DNA from: JALORV01 sp963707445
GTDB lineage: Bacteria; Pseudomonadota; Gammaproteobacteria; Burkholderiales; Burkholderiaceae_F
NCBI GenBank assembly: GCA_963707445.1
Contig: CAVPPW010000034.1
Location: 20,647 to 84,646, forward strand
Direction: 5' to 3'
Length of the DNA: 64,000 nt
How positions within the stretch are numbered: the first letter of the stretch is position 1; each line of letters starts with the position of its first letter. This document shows positions 8,223 through 19,887 of the stretch, piece by piece. The notes under the pieces were generated by a model. That model was not told the DNA's origin. It made no database searches and saw nothing but the letters and a program-made list of their open reading frames with translations. A program made the translations under genes and the position numbers.

Positions 8223-8756
8223 CTACTTCTTCTTGGTCTCTTTGATGACCACGACTTCGTCGACGTACCGCACGCCCTTGCCCTTGTACGGCTCCGGGGG
8301 CTTGTAGCCGCGAACTTCCGCAGCGACCTGGCCGACCTTCTGCTTGTCGGCGCCCTTGATGACAATCTCGGTCTGGCTCGGTGTTTCGCATTTCACGCCG
8401 ACCGGCATCTGGTGAACGATCGGGTGCGAGTACCCAAGCGACAGGTTCAACTTGTCGCCCTGCGCCTGTGCGCGATATCCGACACCGACCAGAGACAGCT
8501 TCTTCTGGAAGCCCTTCGAGACGCCCTGCACCATGCCCGCGACCAGCGCGCGCAGCGTGCCGCTCATCGCGTTGGCTTCGCTCGACTCATCGACCGCAGC
8601 GAAAGACACCTGGCCATCGGACAGCGACACCTTCACCCGGCTCGACAGCGACTGGTGCAGCGTTCCCAGCGGACCCTTGACGGTGATTTGGCTGTCGCTG
8701 ACCTGCACGTCGACGCCCTTGGCCACCGCCACCGGAATTCGCGCAACTCGAGACAT
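8223..8756 (-). CDS. rplF: 50S ribosomal protein L6
   Basis: L6 (177 aa), at the factor-binding centre near the sarcin-ricin loop. Two tandem L6 folds are visible: the N-terminal one begins MSRVARIPVAVAKGVDVQVS and the C-terminal one ends with the signature VAAEVRGYKPPEPYKGKGVR. Full length and in the usual order between rpsH and rplR. Confidence 0.97.
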   Translation of the reverse strand: MSRVARIPVAVAKGVDVQVSDSQITVKGPLGTLHQSLSSRVKVSLSDGQVSFAAVDESSEANAMSGTLRALVAGMVQGVSKGFQKKLSLVGVGYRAQAQGDKLNLSLGYSHPIVHQMPVGVKCETPSQTEIVIKGADKQKVGQVAAEVRGYKPPEPYKGKGVRYVDEVVVIKETKKK

Positions 8757-8773
8757 GTTCGTTCCCCCGCCCG

Positions 8774-9169
8774 TTATGCGACGTAGCAGAGCACTTCGCC
8801 ACCGACGCCCTGGCTACGCGCCTTGCGGTCGGTCATCACGCCGCGAGAGGTCGAGACAATTGCCACACCGAGTCCGTTCATCACGGCCGGAATGTCGTCC
8901 CGTCCCTTGTAGACGCGCAGACCCGGACGTGACACACGCTCGAGGCTCTCGATCACCGGCCGCCCGGCGTAGTACTTCAGACCGATGCGCAGTTCGGGCT
9001 TGCCCTCGTTCGGATTGACCTGGAAGCCCTCGATGTAGCCCTCGTCCTTCAGGACCTGCGCGATCGCGACCTTGACCTTCGATGACGGCATCGCGACTTC
9101 GGGCTTCTCCACCCGCTGTGCGTTGCGGATGCGGGTCAGCATGTCGGCGATGGGATCACTCATACTCAT
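8774..9169 (-). CDS. rpsH: 30S ribosomal protein S8
   Basis: S8 (131 aa), a primary 16S rRNA binder and, in E. coli, the translational repressor of the spc operon. It begins MSMSDPIADMLTRIRNAQRV and ends with the conserved GLGVAIVSTSRGVMTDRKAR and GGEVLCYVA. An ATG three codons into the reading frame (SDPIADML) is an alternative start. I could not confirm an S8-binding element in the rplX-rplE region by eye. Confidence 0.97.
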   Translation of the reverse strand: MSMSDPIADMLTRIRNAQRVEKPEVAMPSSKVKVAIAQVLKDEGYIEGFQVNPNEGKPELRIGLKYYAGRPVIESLERVSRPGLRVYKGRDDIPAVMNGLGVAIVSTSRGVMTDRKARSQGVGGEVLCYVA

Positions 9170-9183
9170 GTGCGTCTCCTCGC

Positions 9184-9489
9184 TTACCAGCTGGCCTTGG
9201 TCAGGCCCGGGATGTCGCCGCGCATCGCGGCCTCGCGGATCTTGGCGCGCGCCAGCCCGAACTTGCGGAAGGTGCCGCGCGGACGGCCGGTCAGCGCGCA
9301 GCGGTTGCGCAGGCGCACCGGGCTCGAATTGCGCGGCAGCGCCTGCAGCCGCCTCATCGCGTCCATGCGCTCGTCCATCGAGTGCGTCTGGTCATCGATG
9401 ATGGCCTTGAGTTCGGCGCGCCGGGCCGCGTGCTTCTTGACCGCAGCTTCGCGCTTGGCTTCGCGATTTTTCAATGCGAGTTTTGCCAT
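9184..9489 (-). CDS. rpsN: 30S ribosomal protein S14 (zinc-independent, long form)
   Basis: S14 (101 aa), the long C-minus form without the CxxC zinc ribbon. It starts MAKLALKNREAKREAAVKKH and ends RGTFRKFGLARAKIREAAMR, followed by GDIPGLTKASW. This is the usual proteobacterial type. It lies between rplE and rpsH. Confidence 0.97.
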   Translation of the reverse strand: MAKLALKNREAKREAAVKKHAARRAELKAIIDDQTHSMDERMDAMRRLQALPRNSSPVRLRNRCALTGRPRGTFRKFGLARAKIREAAMRGDIPGLTKASW

Positions 9490-9504
9490 GGAGTGTTTCT
9501 CGCC

Positions 9505-10044
9505 TTAATTACGGAACGGGAACCGGAATGCAGCGAGAAGCGCCTTCGCCTCGTCGTCCGTCTTCGCGGTCGTCGTGATACTGATGTTCATGCCCCGGAG
9601 CTTGTCGATCTTGTCGTACTCGATCTCCGGAAAGATGATCTGTTCCTTGAGGCCGATGTTGTAGTTGCCCCGACCGTCGAAGGCGCGGCCAGAAACCCCG
9701 CGGAAATCGCGCACGCGCGGCAGCGCGATCGTCACGAGGCGATCGAGAAACTCGTACATCCGGTCGCCACGCAGCGTCACCATCGTGCCGATCGCCAGGT
9801 TCTCACGGATCTTGAAGTTCGCGATGGCCTTGCGGGACTTGGTTACTACTGGCTTCTGACCGGCGATCTTGGTCAGGTCGCCGACCGCCATGTCGATGTT
9901 CTTCTTGTCGTTGACCGCCTCGCCGACGCCCATGTTGAGCGTGATCTTGCTGATGCGCGGCACCTGCATCACGGTCTTGTAGCCGAACTTGCCCATCAGC
10001 TCGGGCACGATCTTCTCGCGGTACTGGGTCTGCAAACGCGCCAT
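9505..10044 (-). CDS. rplE: 50S ribosomal protein L5
   Basis: L5 (179 aa), a 5S rRNA-binding protein of the central protuberance that contacts the P-site tRNA. It begins MARLQTQYREKIVPELMGKF and contains PRISKITLNMGVGEAVNDKK, GRGNYNIGLKEQIIFPEIEY and a normal C-terminus ending in AFRFPFRN. Located between rplX and rpsN. Confidence 0.97.
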   Translation of the reverse strand: MARLQTQYREKIVPELMGKFGYKTVMQVPRISKITLNMGVGEAVNDKKNIDMAVGDLTKIAGQKPVVTKSRKAIANFKIRENLAIGTMVTLRGDRMYEFLDRLVTIALPRVRDFRGVSGRAFDGRGNYNIGLKEQIIFPEIEYDKIDKLRGMNISITTTAKTDDEAKALLAAFRFPFRN

Positions 10045-10055
10045 GGCCCGTCCTC

Positions 10056-10376
10056 TTACTGCTTGGCGCCGACGACGACGCCGTTGCCCTTGAACACGCG
10101 GACCCTCTTGCCGTCCACGAGCCTGATGCCGACGCGGTCACCCTTGCTGGTGGCCGGATTGAAGAGCATCACGTTCGACTGGTCGATCGGCATGGTCTTG
10201 TCGATGATGCCGCCGGTCACCCCCTTCATCGGGTTCGGTCGCGTGTGCTTCTTGACAACATTCACACCCTCGACGACGAGGTGCGACGCGTCGATCCGGC
10301 GCAGCACGACGCCACGCTTGCCCTTGTCCTTGCCTGCGATGACGACGACCTCGTCGCCCTTGCGGATGCGTTCCAT
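10056..10376 (-). CDS. rplX: 50S ribosomal protein L24
   Basis: L24 (106 aa), an early assembly protein with an N-terminal KOW motif (RIRKGDEVVVIAGKDKGKRG) and the conserved VEGVNVVKKHTRPNPMKGVT. It starts ten bases after the rplN stop. Standard length. Confidence 0.97.
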   Translation of the reverse strand: MERIRKGDEVVVIAGKDKGKRGVVLRRIDASHLVVEGVNVVKKHTRPNPMKGVTGGIIDKTMPIDQSNVMLFNPATSKGDRVGIRLVDGKRVRVFKGNGVVVGAKQ

Positions 10377-10387
10377 GGCCGCGCTCC

Positions 10388-10756
10388 TTACAGAACTTCC
10401 GGAGCCAGCGACACGATCTTCATGAACCGTTCGGTGCGCAGCTCGCGCGTGACCGGTCCGAAGATGCGGGTGCCGATGGGTTCCAGCTTGGGGTTCAGCA
10501 GAACCGCCGCGTTGTTGTCAAACTTGATCGCCGAGCCGTCGCTGCGGCGCAGTCCCTTGGCCGTGCGAACCACGACGGCGTTGTAGACCTCGCCCTTCTT
10601 CACGCGCCCGCGCGGTGCGCATTCCTTGATCGTCACCTTGATGACGTCGCCGATGTTGGCGTAGCGGCGCTTCGAGCCGCCGAGCACCTTGATACACATG
10701 ACCGAACGTGCGCCGGTGTTGTCGGCGACGTCGAGCATCGTCTGCATCTGAATCAT
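10388..10756 (-). CDS. rplN: 50S ribosomal protein L14
   Basis: L14 (122 aa), at the inter-subunit interface near bridge B8. It begins MIQMQTMLDVADNTGARSVM and contains VKKGEVYNAVVVRTAKGLRR and GTRIFGPVTRELR. As in E. coli, it is the first gene of the spc block and is set apart from rpsQ by a 293-bp gap. That gap holds a candidate promoter right after rpsQ and a short GC hairpin (10980-10993). Confidence 0.97.
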   Translation of the reverse strand: MIQMQTMLDVADNTGARSVMCIKVLGGSKRRYANIGDVIKVTIKECAPRGRVKKGEVYNAVVVRTAKGLRRSDGSAIKFDNNAAVLLNPKLEPIGTRIFGPVTRELRTERFMKIVSLAPEVL

Positions 10757-11018
10757 GGCTATCGCTTCCCAACTTGAACCGCCGACCCGACCCCGTGCTC
10801 TACCTGCTTCCGGAATCGCGCCCGACGGTCAGTCTTGGTCCCGTCCGGGTTGAGGAGCCTGCTGCACGGATCGTCCTGCACCCGCCGTCGGCGGAGGGAC
10901 AAAGCGCACTTGCACGCTCCGAAAACTGCTTACTTCGCCTGCTGACTACTTCTTCTTGCCCAGCTACCTAGCGACTGCAGGCTCCACGGAGCCAGACCCG
11001 CGCCGCGGAAAGCCCGAC

Positions 11019-11048
11019 ATTGTATCCGCCCTCGCCGCACCGCCGCAA
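11019..11048 (-). promoter_or_regulatory. Candidate spc-operon promoter
   Basis: On the minus strand a TTGCGG (11043-11048), an 18-base spacer and a TACAAT (11019-11024) lie immediately after the rpsQ stop. They sit about 265 bases before rplN, where E. coli has its own spc promoter. The -10 box is good (5 of 6); the -35 is partial. Inferred from sequence only. Confidence 0.4.
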
Positions 11049-11049
11049 G

Positions 11050-11319
11050 CTATATCGCCTGCGCCGCCTCAACCACCCGCGTCACGGTCCAACACTTGGT
11101 CTTCGACAGCGGGCGCGACTCGGCGATCTCGACGATGTCGCCTTCGTTCAGCGCATCGGTGTCGTCATGCGCGTGGTACTTGTTGGACTTGACCACGTAC
11201 TTGCCATAAACGGGGTGCTTGACCCGGCGCTCGACCAGGACCGTCACCGTCTTGTTCATCTTGTTGCTGACGACCTTGCCGACCAGGGTGCGGGTCAGCG
11301 TCTTCTTCTCTTCGCTCAT
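11050..11319 (-). CDS. rpsQ: 30S ribosomal protein S17
   Basis: S17 (89 aa), an early 16S binder with an OB fold. It begins MSEEKKTLTRTLVGKVVSNK and contains VLVERRVKHPVYGKYVVKSN and the family signature GDIVEIAESRPLSKTK. The start codon overlaps the rpmC stop (ATGA), implying translational coupling. Last gene of the S10 block. Confidence 0.96.
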   Translation of the reverse strand: MSEEKKTLTRTLVGKVVSNKMNKTVTVLVERRVKHPVYGKYVVKSNKYHAHDDTDALNEGDIVEIAESRPLSKTKCWTVTRVVEAAQAI

Positions 11320-11510
11320 TTGGCAGCCGCCTTCTGTGCCAGCACGGTGCGCACACGCGCGATGTCACGCTGAGTGCGCTTCATCTGGCTGGTGTTCTGC
11401 AACTGCTGCGTGGCCTTCTGCATGCGCAACGAAAAGTGCGCCTTCTGCAGCTCCTGCAGCTCCTTGGTCAGCGCAGCCGCATCCTTGGCGCGCATTTCCT
11501 TGACGTTCAT
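11316..11510 (-). CDS. rpmC: 50S ribosomal protein L29
   Basis: L29 (64 aa), a two-helix protein beside the polypeptide exit tunnel and part of the trigger-factor/SRP docking area. It begins MNVKEMRAKDAAALTKELQE and contains the conserved LRMQKATQQLQNTSQMKRTQ and RDIARVRTVL. It lies between rplP and rpsQ and overlaps the latter by four bases. Confidence 0.95.
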   Translation of the reverse strand: MNVKEMRAKDAAALTKELQELQKAHFSLRMQKATQQLQNTSQMKRTQRDIARVRTVLAQKAAAK

Positions 11511-11521
11511 CGTCGATCTCC

Positions 11522-11938
11522 TCAGTGACCGAGCTGGCGGACGACAAAGGTCGTCTTCAGCGGCAGCTTGGCCGCGGCGAGCGCAAACGCTTCGCGCGCC
11601 AGCGCCTCGGTCACGCCGTCGAGTTCGTAGACGACGTTGCCGGGGCGCACCTCCGCCACCCAGTACTCCGGGTTGCCCTTGCCGTTGCCCATGCGGACTT
11701 CGGCAGGCTTCTGCGAGATCGGCTTGTCAGGGAACACGCGGATCCATACGCGACCGCCGCGCTTGATGTGGCGGCTGATTGCGCGACGGGCCGCTTCGAT
11801 CTGGCGCGCGGTCAGGCGGCCGCGCTCGGTCACCTTCAGGCCGTATTCGCCGAACGAGACATGGGCGCCACGCAGCGCCAGGCCGCGGTTGCGGCCCTTG
11901 TGCTCCTTGCGGTACTTGCGACGAGCTGGTTGCAGCAT
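11522..11938 (-). CDS. rplP: 50S ribosomal protein L16
   Basis: L16 (138 aa), which organises the A-site region of the large subunit. It begins MLQPARRKYRKEHKGRNRGL and contains GRVWIRVFPDKPISQKPAEV, RMGNGKGNPEYWVAEVRPG and the C-terminal AAAKLPLKTTFVVRQ. The start lies three bases after the rpsC stop. Confidence 0.97.
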   Translation of the reverse strand: MLQPARRKYRKEHKGRNRGLALRGAHVSFGEYGLKVTERGRLTARQIEAARRAISRHIKRGGRVWIRVFPDKPISQKPAEVRMGNGKGNPEYWVAEVRPGNVVYELDGVTEALAREAFALAAAKLPLKTTFVVRQLGH

Positions 11939-11941
11939 GGC

Positions 11942-12843
11942 TTACTCCCCGTCTTTCGCGCCGCCCTCGGCCGGCGTCTTGGCCGCGACCTTGCGCACGC
12001 GCTTGACGACCGGTTTGGCCGCATCGTCCTTGGGTTTTTCGGCCGGCGGCGCAGCCTCAACGGGCGCCGCCTCAGCAGCGGTCTTGCGCGGCGCGCGCTT
12101 GGCGGGTGCCTTGCCGGCCGGGCGGCTGTCCGGGCGTCCTTCGCCACGGCGCGGCCGGCGCTCCTCGCGATCCGGTGCTGGCATGGCTTCGGTTGCTGCC
12201 GGTGCGTCGTTGCGGCCGAGCGTGTCGCCCTTGTAGACCCAGCACTTGACACCGATGACGCCGTACGTGGTCTTGGCTTCCGAGAAAGCCGTAGTCGATG
12301 TCGGCACGCAGCGTATGCAGCGGCACGCGACCTTCGCGGTACCACTCGGTTCGCGCGATTTCGATTCCGTTGAGCCGCCCGGAGCTCATGATCTTGATGC
12401 CCTGGGCGCCGAGCCGCATCGCGTTCTGCATCGCGCGCTTCATCGCGCGGCGGAACATGATGCGCTTCTCGAGCTGCTGCGTGATCGAATCGGCGATCAG
12501 CTGCGCTTCGAGCTCGGGCTTGCGGATCTCCTCGATGTTCACGTGCACCGGAACACCGAGCATCTTCTGCAGCGTTGTTTTCAGCGATCTCGATGTCTTC
12601 GCCCTTCTTGCCGATCACGACACCCGGACGCGCCGAGTAGATCGTGATGCGGGCATTCTTGGCGGGGCGCTCGATCACGATGCGGCCGACCGAAGCGGTG
12701 CGCAGTTTCTTGCGCAGGAATTCGCGGACTTCGAGGTCTTCAAGCAGCATGCGCGAGAAGGCCGGCCCGGTGGCGAACCAGCGCGAGCTCCAGTTACGCG
12801 AAACGGGAAGACGGAAGCCGGTGGGATTGATCTTCTGACCCAT
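11942..12843 (-). CDS. rpsC: 30S ribosomal protein S3, two frameshifts, long acidic/basic C-terminal tail
   Basis: S3, which forms the mRNA entry tunnel with S4 and S5. The start MGQKINPTGFRLPVSRNWSS at 12843 is canonical and the KH segment GVVIGKKGEDIE follows. The reading frame breaks at about 12584-12588 and again at about 12283-12287. Removing one base at each restores DIE-LKTTLQKMLGVPVHVN and RADIDYGFSEAKTTYGVIGV, giving about 299 aa. Because rpsC is essential and its neighbours are intact, I read these as sequence errors. The conserved core ends near residue 205; the remaining ~95 residues are rich in Pro, Ala, Arg, Lys and Glu, well beyond E. coli S3 (233 aa). Confidence 0.9.
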
Positions 12844-12850
12844 GGATCAC

Positions 12851-13204
12851 CTATTTCTTCTTGGGTTTGGCGTCGCCGACCGTCACGAAGATGTGACAGG
12901 TCTGCTTGCCAATGCGGGCGCCGCGCCCCTTGGCGCGGGCGGCAAAGCGGCGCAGCGTCGCGGCTTTCTCCACCTGGATGCCGGTGACGCGCAGTTCGTC
13001 GATGTCGGCGCCGTCGTTGTGCTCGGCATTGGCGATTGCCGACTCGAGCGCCTTCTTGATGATTCCGGCCGCCTTCTTCTGCGTGAAACCGAGGATGTTC
13101 AGCGCCTTGTCGACCGGTTTGCCCCGAATCAGGTCGGCGACGAGCCGCCCCTTCTGGGCCGACAGCCGCACACCGCGCACCGATGCAGTCGTTTCCATCG
13201 TCAT
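12851..13204 (-). CDS. rplV: 50S ribosomal protein L22
   Basis: L22 (about 117 aa), whose beta-hairpin lines the exit tunnel and where some macrolide-resistance mutations fall. The core VRGVRLSAQKGRLVADLIRG and AARAKGRGARIGKQTCHIFV is standard. Start choice: the ATG at 13204 has AAGAGG seven bases upstream. A GTG at 13207 and an ATG at 13198 are alternatives, differing by one or two residues. It follows rpsS by four bases. Confidence 0.95.
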   Translation of the reverse strand: MTMETTASVRGVRLSAQKGRLVADLIRGKPVDKALNILGFTQKKAAGIIKKALESAIANAEHNDGADIDELRVTGIQVEKAATLRRFAARAKGRGARIGKQTCHIFVTVGDAKPKKK

Positions 13205-13208
13205 CACC

Positions 13209-13493
13209 CTACCTCTTAGCCACGACGGCCTTCTTGTCCGTCGAGTGACCCTTGAACGTCCGCGTCAGCGCAAACTCGCCGAGCTTGTGGCCAACCATGT
13301 TTTCGTTGATGTACACCGGCACGTGCTGCTTGCCGTTGTGCACGGCGATCGTCAGGCCGATGAATTCCGGCAGGATCATCGAGCGCCGCGACCAGGTCTT
13401 GATCGGCTTCTTGTCACGGGTCGCCTGGGCCGTTTCGACCTTCTTCAGCAGATGCCCGTCGACGAACGGGCCCTTTTTCAGAGAACGAGACAT
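13209..13493 (-). CDS. rpsS: 30S ribosomal protein S19
   Basis: S19 (94 aa), at the small-subunit head and in contact with S13 and the large subunit. It begins MSRSLKKGPFVDGHLLKKVE and contains the signature TIAVHNGKQHVPVYINENMV, then GHKLGEFALTRTFKGHS. Located between rplB and rplV. No anomalies. Confidence 0.97.
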   Translation of the reverse strand: MSRSLKKGPFVDGHLLKKVETAQATRDKKPIKTWSRRSMILPEFIGLTIAVHNGKQHVPVYINENMVGHKLGEFALTRTFKGHSTDKKAVVAKR

Positions 13494-13503
13494 TCGGGAC
13501 CCC

Positions 13504-14331
13504 TTACTTGCGATTACGGCGCTGCACGATCATCGCGTCGGTGCGCTTGTTGTTGCGGGTGCGGTAGCCCTTGGTCAGCTGACCCCAGGGACTGACCGGA
13601 TCACGCTTGGTACCCGTGCGACCTTCACCGCCGCCGTGCGGGTGATCAACCGGGTTCATCGCGACACCGCGGACTGTCGGACGGACGCCACGCCAACGCA
13701 TCGCGCCCGCCTTGCCGATCTGGCGCAGGCTGTTCTCCTCGTTGCCGACCTCGCCGATGGTGGCGCGGCAATCGATCAGCACACGACGGATCTCGCCCGA
13801 ACGCAGCCGCAGCTGTGCGTAGGTCCCTTCGCGGGCCAGCAGCTGCACCGAAGTGCCGGCCGCGCGCGCCAGCTGTGCGCCCTTGCCCGGCTGCATCTCT
13901 ACGCAATGCAAAGTGGTGCCAACCGGAATGTTCCGCAGCGGCAGCGTATTGCCGACACGGATCGGCGCTTCGTTGCCGCTCATCAGCTGCGCGCCGACCG
14001 TCAGGCCCTTCGGCGCGACGATGTAGCGGCGCTCGCCATCGGAGTAGACCAGAAGCGCGATATGCGCCGAGCGGTTCGGGTCGTATTCGAGCCGCTCGAC
14101 CTTCGCCGGCACGCCATCCTTCGCGCGCTTGAAGTCGATGACGCGGTAGTGCTGCTTGTGCCCGCCGCCCATGTGGCGGGTCGTGATGCGACCGCTGTTG
14201 TTGCGCCCGGACGAGCGAATCTTCTTCTCGAGCAGGCCCGCGTACGGCTTGCCCTTGTGCAGCTTGTCGTTGACGACCTTGACCAGCCCGCGCCGGCCGG
14301 CAGACGTCGGTTTGACTTTGACGAGTGCCAT
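13504..14331 (-). CDS. rplB: 50S ribosomal protein L2
   Basis: L2 (275 aa), which supports peptidyl-transferase-centre architecture and subunit association. Diagnostic segments: MALVKVKPTSAGRRGLVKVV at the start, NSGRITTRHMGGGHKQHYRV, and the C-terminal MNPVDHPHGGGEGRTG with its conserved functional His. The start ATG directly abuts the rplW stop. Full length and intact. Confidence 0.98.
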   Translation of the reverse strand: MALVKVKPTSAGRRGLVKVVNDKLHKGKPYAGLLEKKIRSSGRNNSGRITTRHMGGGHKQHYRVIDFKRAKDGVPAKVERLEYDPNRSAHIALLVYSDGERRYIVAPKGLTVGAQLMSGNEAPIRVGNTLPLRNIPVGTTLHCVEMQPGKGAQLARAAGTSVQLLAREGTYAQLRLRSGEIRRVLIDCRATIGEVGNEENSLRQIGKAGAMRWRGVRPTVRGVAMNPVDHPHGGGEGRTGTKRDPVSPWGQLTKGYRTRNNKRTDAMIVQRRNRK

Positions 14332-14643
14332 TTACTTCACCTCTTGCGCGAAGTTGATCTCCTGGCCTTCCTTCAGGCTGACGTACGCCTTGCGCACGTT
14401 GCCGCGCTTGCCGGTGAAACGGCCGAAGCGCTTGCTCTTGCCTTTCTGGTTCAGGATGGAAACCTTGTCGACCTGCACCTTGAACAGCAGCTCGACGGCG
14501 GCCTTGACTTCCTGCTTGGTGGCGTCCTGCATCACGCGAAACGCATACTGGCCGTTCTTTTCGCCGATCATCGTGCTCTTCTCGGAGACGATCGGCGCCA
14601 GCAGCACGCTGTACAGACGATCCTGACGGTTCCCGGCGCTCAT
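14332..14643 (-). CDS. rplW: 50S ribosomal protein L23
   Basis: L23 (103 aa), the main docking site for trigger factor and SRP at the tunnel exit. The start at 14643 (MSAGNRQDRLYSVLLAPIVS) overlaps the rplD stop by ATGA, showing coupling. The region EKSTMIGEKNGQYAFRVMQD and the KSKRFGRFTGKRGNVRKAYV loop are conserved. A longer in-frame extension upstream of 14643 runs through rplD and is not real. Confidence 0.96.
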   Translation of the reverse strand: MSAGNRQDRLYSVLLAPIVSEKSTMIGEKNGQYAFRVMQDATKQEVKAAVELLFKVQVDKVSILNQKGKSKRFGRFTGKRGNVRKAYVSLKEGQEINFAQEVK

Positions 14644-15260
14644 CCCCACATCTCCTCGAGCTTGGCGATCGCCGGCTTGGTCACGATCACCTTCTTGTAG
14701 TGGATCAGCGACAGCGGATCGGCGTAGCGCGGTTCGACGATCAGTACGTTCTTCAGGTTGCGCGATGCGAGGTACAGGTTTTCGTCGACCGCATCCGTGA
14801 TGATCAGCACGGATTCCAGCCCCATCGCCTTCAGTTTCTCGGCCAGTTGCTTCGTCTTCGGCGAGTCGACCGCGAGGCCGTCGACCACCGCGATGCGGTC
14901 GTCGCGCGCCAGCTGCGACAGGATCGACGTCATGCCGGCGCGGTACATCTTCTTGTTGACCTTCTGCGTGAAGTTCTCGTCCGGCGAATTCGGGAAGGTA
15001 CGGCCGCCGCCACGCCAGATCGGGCTCGAGGTCATCCCAGCACGCGCACGGCCGGTGCCCTTCTGGCGCCATGGCTTGCGGGTCGAGTGCTTGACGGTGG
15101 TTCTGTCCTTCTGCGCGCGCGTGCCCTGCCGCGCATTCGCCTGGTAGGCCACGACGATCTGGTGCACCAGCGCTTCGTTGAATTCGCGGCCGAACAGCGT
15201 CTCCGGTGCGGTGGTCGTTCCGGCAGCCTGGCCCTGGGCGTTCAATAGCTTGAGTTCCAT
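14640..15260 (-). CDS. rplD: 50S ribosomal protein L4
   Basis: L4 (206 aa), whose loop reaches the exit tunnel; in E. coli it also represses the S10 operon at transcription and translation. It contains the tunnel-loop signature KPWRQKGTGRARAGMTSSPI and the C-terminal GLESVLIITDAVDENLYLAS. It starts nine bases after the rplC stop. The S10 leader that L4 would bind cannot be identified here, because tuf lies directly upstream of rpsJ. Confidence 0.97.
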   Translation of the reverse strand: MELKLLNAQGQAAGTTTAPETLFGREFNEALVHQIVVAYQANARQGTRAQKDRTTVKHSTRKPWRQKGTGRARAGMTSSPIWRGGGRTFPNSPDENFTQKVNKKMYRAGMTSILSQLARDDRIAVVDGLAVDSPKTKQLAEKLKAMGLESVLIITDAVDENLYLASRNLKNVLIVEPRYADPLSLIHYKKVIVTKPAIAKLEEMWG

Positions 15261-15269
15261 CGCCGCTCC

Positions 15270-15953
15270 TTAGGCCTTGGCGCCGGCCTTACCGGCGGCT
15301 TTTGCCTTGGCAGCCGGACGCACGACCACGTTGCCGCCGGCCGCTCCGGGCACCGCGCCCCTGACGAGCAGCAGGCCGCGCTCGGCATCGATGCGGGCCA
15401 CGACCAGGTTCTGGGTGGTGCGCTGCTCGTCTCCGAGGTGACCGGCCATGCGCTTGCCGGGAAACACGCGACCCGGATCCTGGCGGTTACCGATCGATCC
15501 CGGCGCATTGGTCGACACCGAGTTGCCGTGCGTGGCGCGGTTCGACGAGAAGTGGTGGCGCTTGATCGCGCCGGCAAAGCCCTTGCCGATGGTCACGCCG
15601 GTGACGTCGACCTTCTGACCCACGCTGAAGATGTCGAGCCCGAGCGCGGCGCCGGTCTTGAGTTCGGCGGCCTTGGCAGCATCGATCCGGAACTCGCGCA
15701 GCACCGAGGCAGCCTCGACGCCGGACTTCGCGTAATGGCCCGCCTGGGGTTTGGCAACGCGGGAGGACTTGCGGGAACCGTAGGCCACCTGGACCGCGGA
15801 GTAGCCGTCGGTCTCGGCGGTCTTCACCTGGCTGACGCGGTTGTTCGACACGTCGAGCACGGTCACCGGAACGGATTCGCCGTCATCGGTGAAGATGCGC
15901 GTCATGCCGACCTTCCGGCCCAAAAGGCCGAGCGTCGAGCGAGCTTCGCTCAT
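15270..15953 (-). CDS. rplC: 50S ribosomal protein L3
   Basis: L3 (227 aa), an assembly initiator that reaches the peptidyl-transferase centre. The start at 15953 (MSEARSTLGLLGRKVGMTRI) has a GGAG nine bases upstream; a further in-frame start five codons earlier is less likely. The central region includes GFAGAIKRHHFSSNRATHGN and PGRVFPGKRMAGHLGDEQRT. The C-terminus ends in an Ala/Lys-rich run (AAKAKAAGKAGAKA), a smaller version of the tails on S3 and L15. Confidence 0.96.
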   Translation of the reverse strand: MSEARSTLGLLGRKVGMTRIFTDDGESVPVTVLDVSNNRVSQVKTAETDGYSAVQVAYGSRKSSRVAKPQAGHYAKSGVEAASVLREFRIDAAKAAELKTGAALGLDIFSVGQKVDVTGVTIGKGFAGAIKRHHFSSNRATHGNSVSTNAPGSIGNRQDPGRVFPGKRMAGHLGDEQRTTQNLVVARIDAERGLLLVRGAVPGAAGGNVVVRPAAKAKAAGKAGAKA

Positions 15954-16109
15954 TCTTATCTCCATCCCCGGCTTCGATTGGCCGGGACCAAAATTGTGGT
16001 GGCCGTGGGCCTTGCTGACCCTGCCTACCTGCTTCGCTTGCAGCGGGCTCGCCCAACCGCAAAGAGCCCGCGATTCTACCGGAACCGGTTTGCTCGGAGC
16101 AAGCCAGTC

Positions 16110-16421
16110 CTATTGCACCTTGATCTCGACATCGACGCCGGCCGGCAGGTCCAGCTTCATCAGCGCATCCACCGTCTTGTCGGTCGGGTCGATGATGTCC
16201 ATCAGGCGCTGGTGCGTGCGCATCTCGAGCTGATCGCGCGACGTCTTGTTGACGTGCGGCGAACGCAGGATGTCGAAGCGCTGGATGCGTGTCGGCAGCG
16301 GTACCGGGCCGCGGACGACCGCGCCGGTGCGCTTCGCGGTGTCGACGATTTCGAGCGCCGACCGGTCGATCAGCTTGTAATCGAACGCCTTCAGGCGGAT
16401 GCGGATACGTTGGCTTTGCAT
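16110..16421 (-). CDS. rpsJ: 30S ribosomal protein S10 (NusE)
   Basis: S10 (103 aa), a ribosomal protein that also binds NusB and NusG in antitermination. It begins MQSQRIRIRLKAFDYKLIDR and contains GPVPLPTRIQRFDILRSPHV and MKLDLPAGVDVEIKVQ. First gene of the S10 block. A 156-bp gap separates it from rplC, longer than usual, and it contains a short ACCGG-AACCGGT repeat but no gene. Confidence 0.97.
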   Translation of the reverse strand: MQSQRIRIRLKAFDYKLIDRSALEIVDTAKRTGAVVRGPVPLPTRIQRFDILRSPHVNKTSRDQLEMRTHQRLMDIIDPTDKTVDALMKLDLPAGVDVEIKVQ

Positions 16422-16447
16422 TTCAGATCCTTTTCAAAGAGCGAGAG

Positions 16448-16467
16448 GCCGGACCCGCAGGTCCGGC
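16448..16467 (-). terminator. Hairpin between tuf (16.5 kb) and rpsJ, possible attenuator
   Basis: Perfect 8-bp inverted repeat GCCGGACC/GGTCCGGC with a four-base loop, just downstream of the tuf stop on the minus strand. It is followed by CTCTCGCTCTTTGAAAAGG rather than a clean T-run. It could act as a weak terminator, an RNA-stability element or an L4-type attenuation site. Confidence 0.35.
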
Positions 16468-16490
16468 TCGTGTGTCAACGCACGCGTGCC

Positions 16491-17685
<1,195 letters not shown>

Positions 17686-17725
17686 CTTCTTTCCTCAAAG
17701 AACGGTTGTTGATGTTTTTCGCGAA

Positions 17726-19828
<2,103 letters not shown>

Positions 19829-19887
19829 AAGGCTCACCTAGTAAACCTCTGCGCCATGCTCGTGGCCGGCCGGCGCCCAGAAATTCA

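Noticed and set aside
14644..15072. N-terminally extended L23 reading frame
   Set aside because: The open frame upstream of 14643 lies entirely within rplD in another frame and does not resemble L23; the ATGA overlap at 14640-14643 gives the right start.
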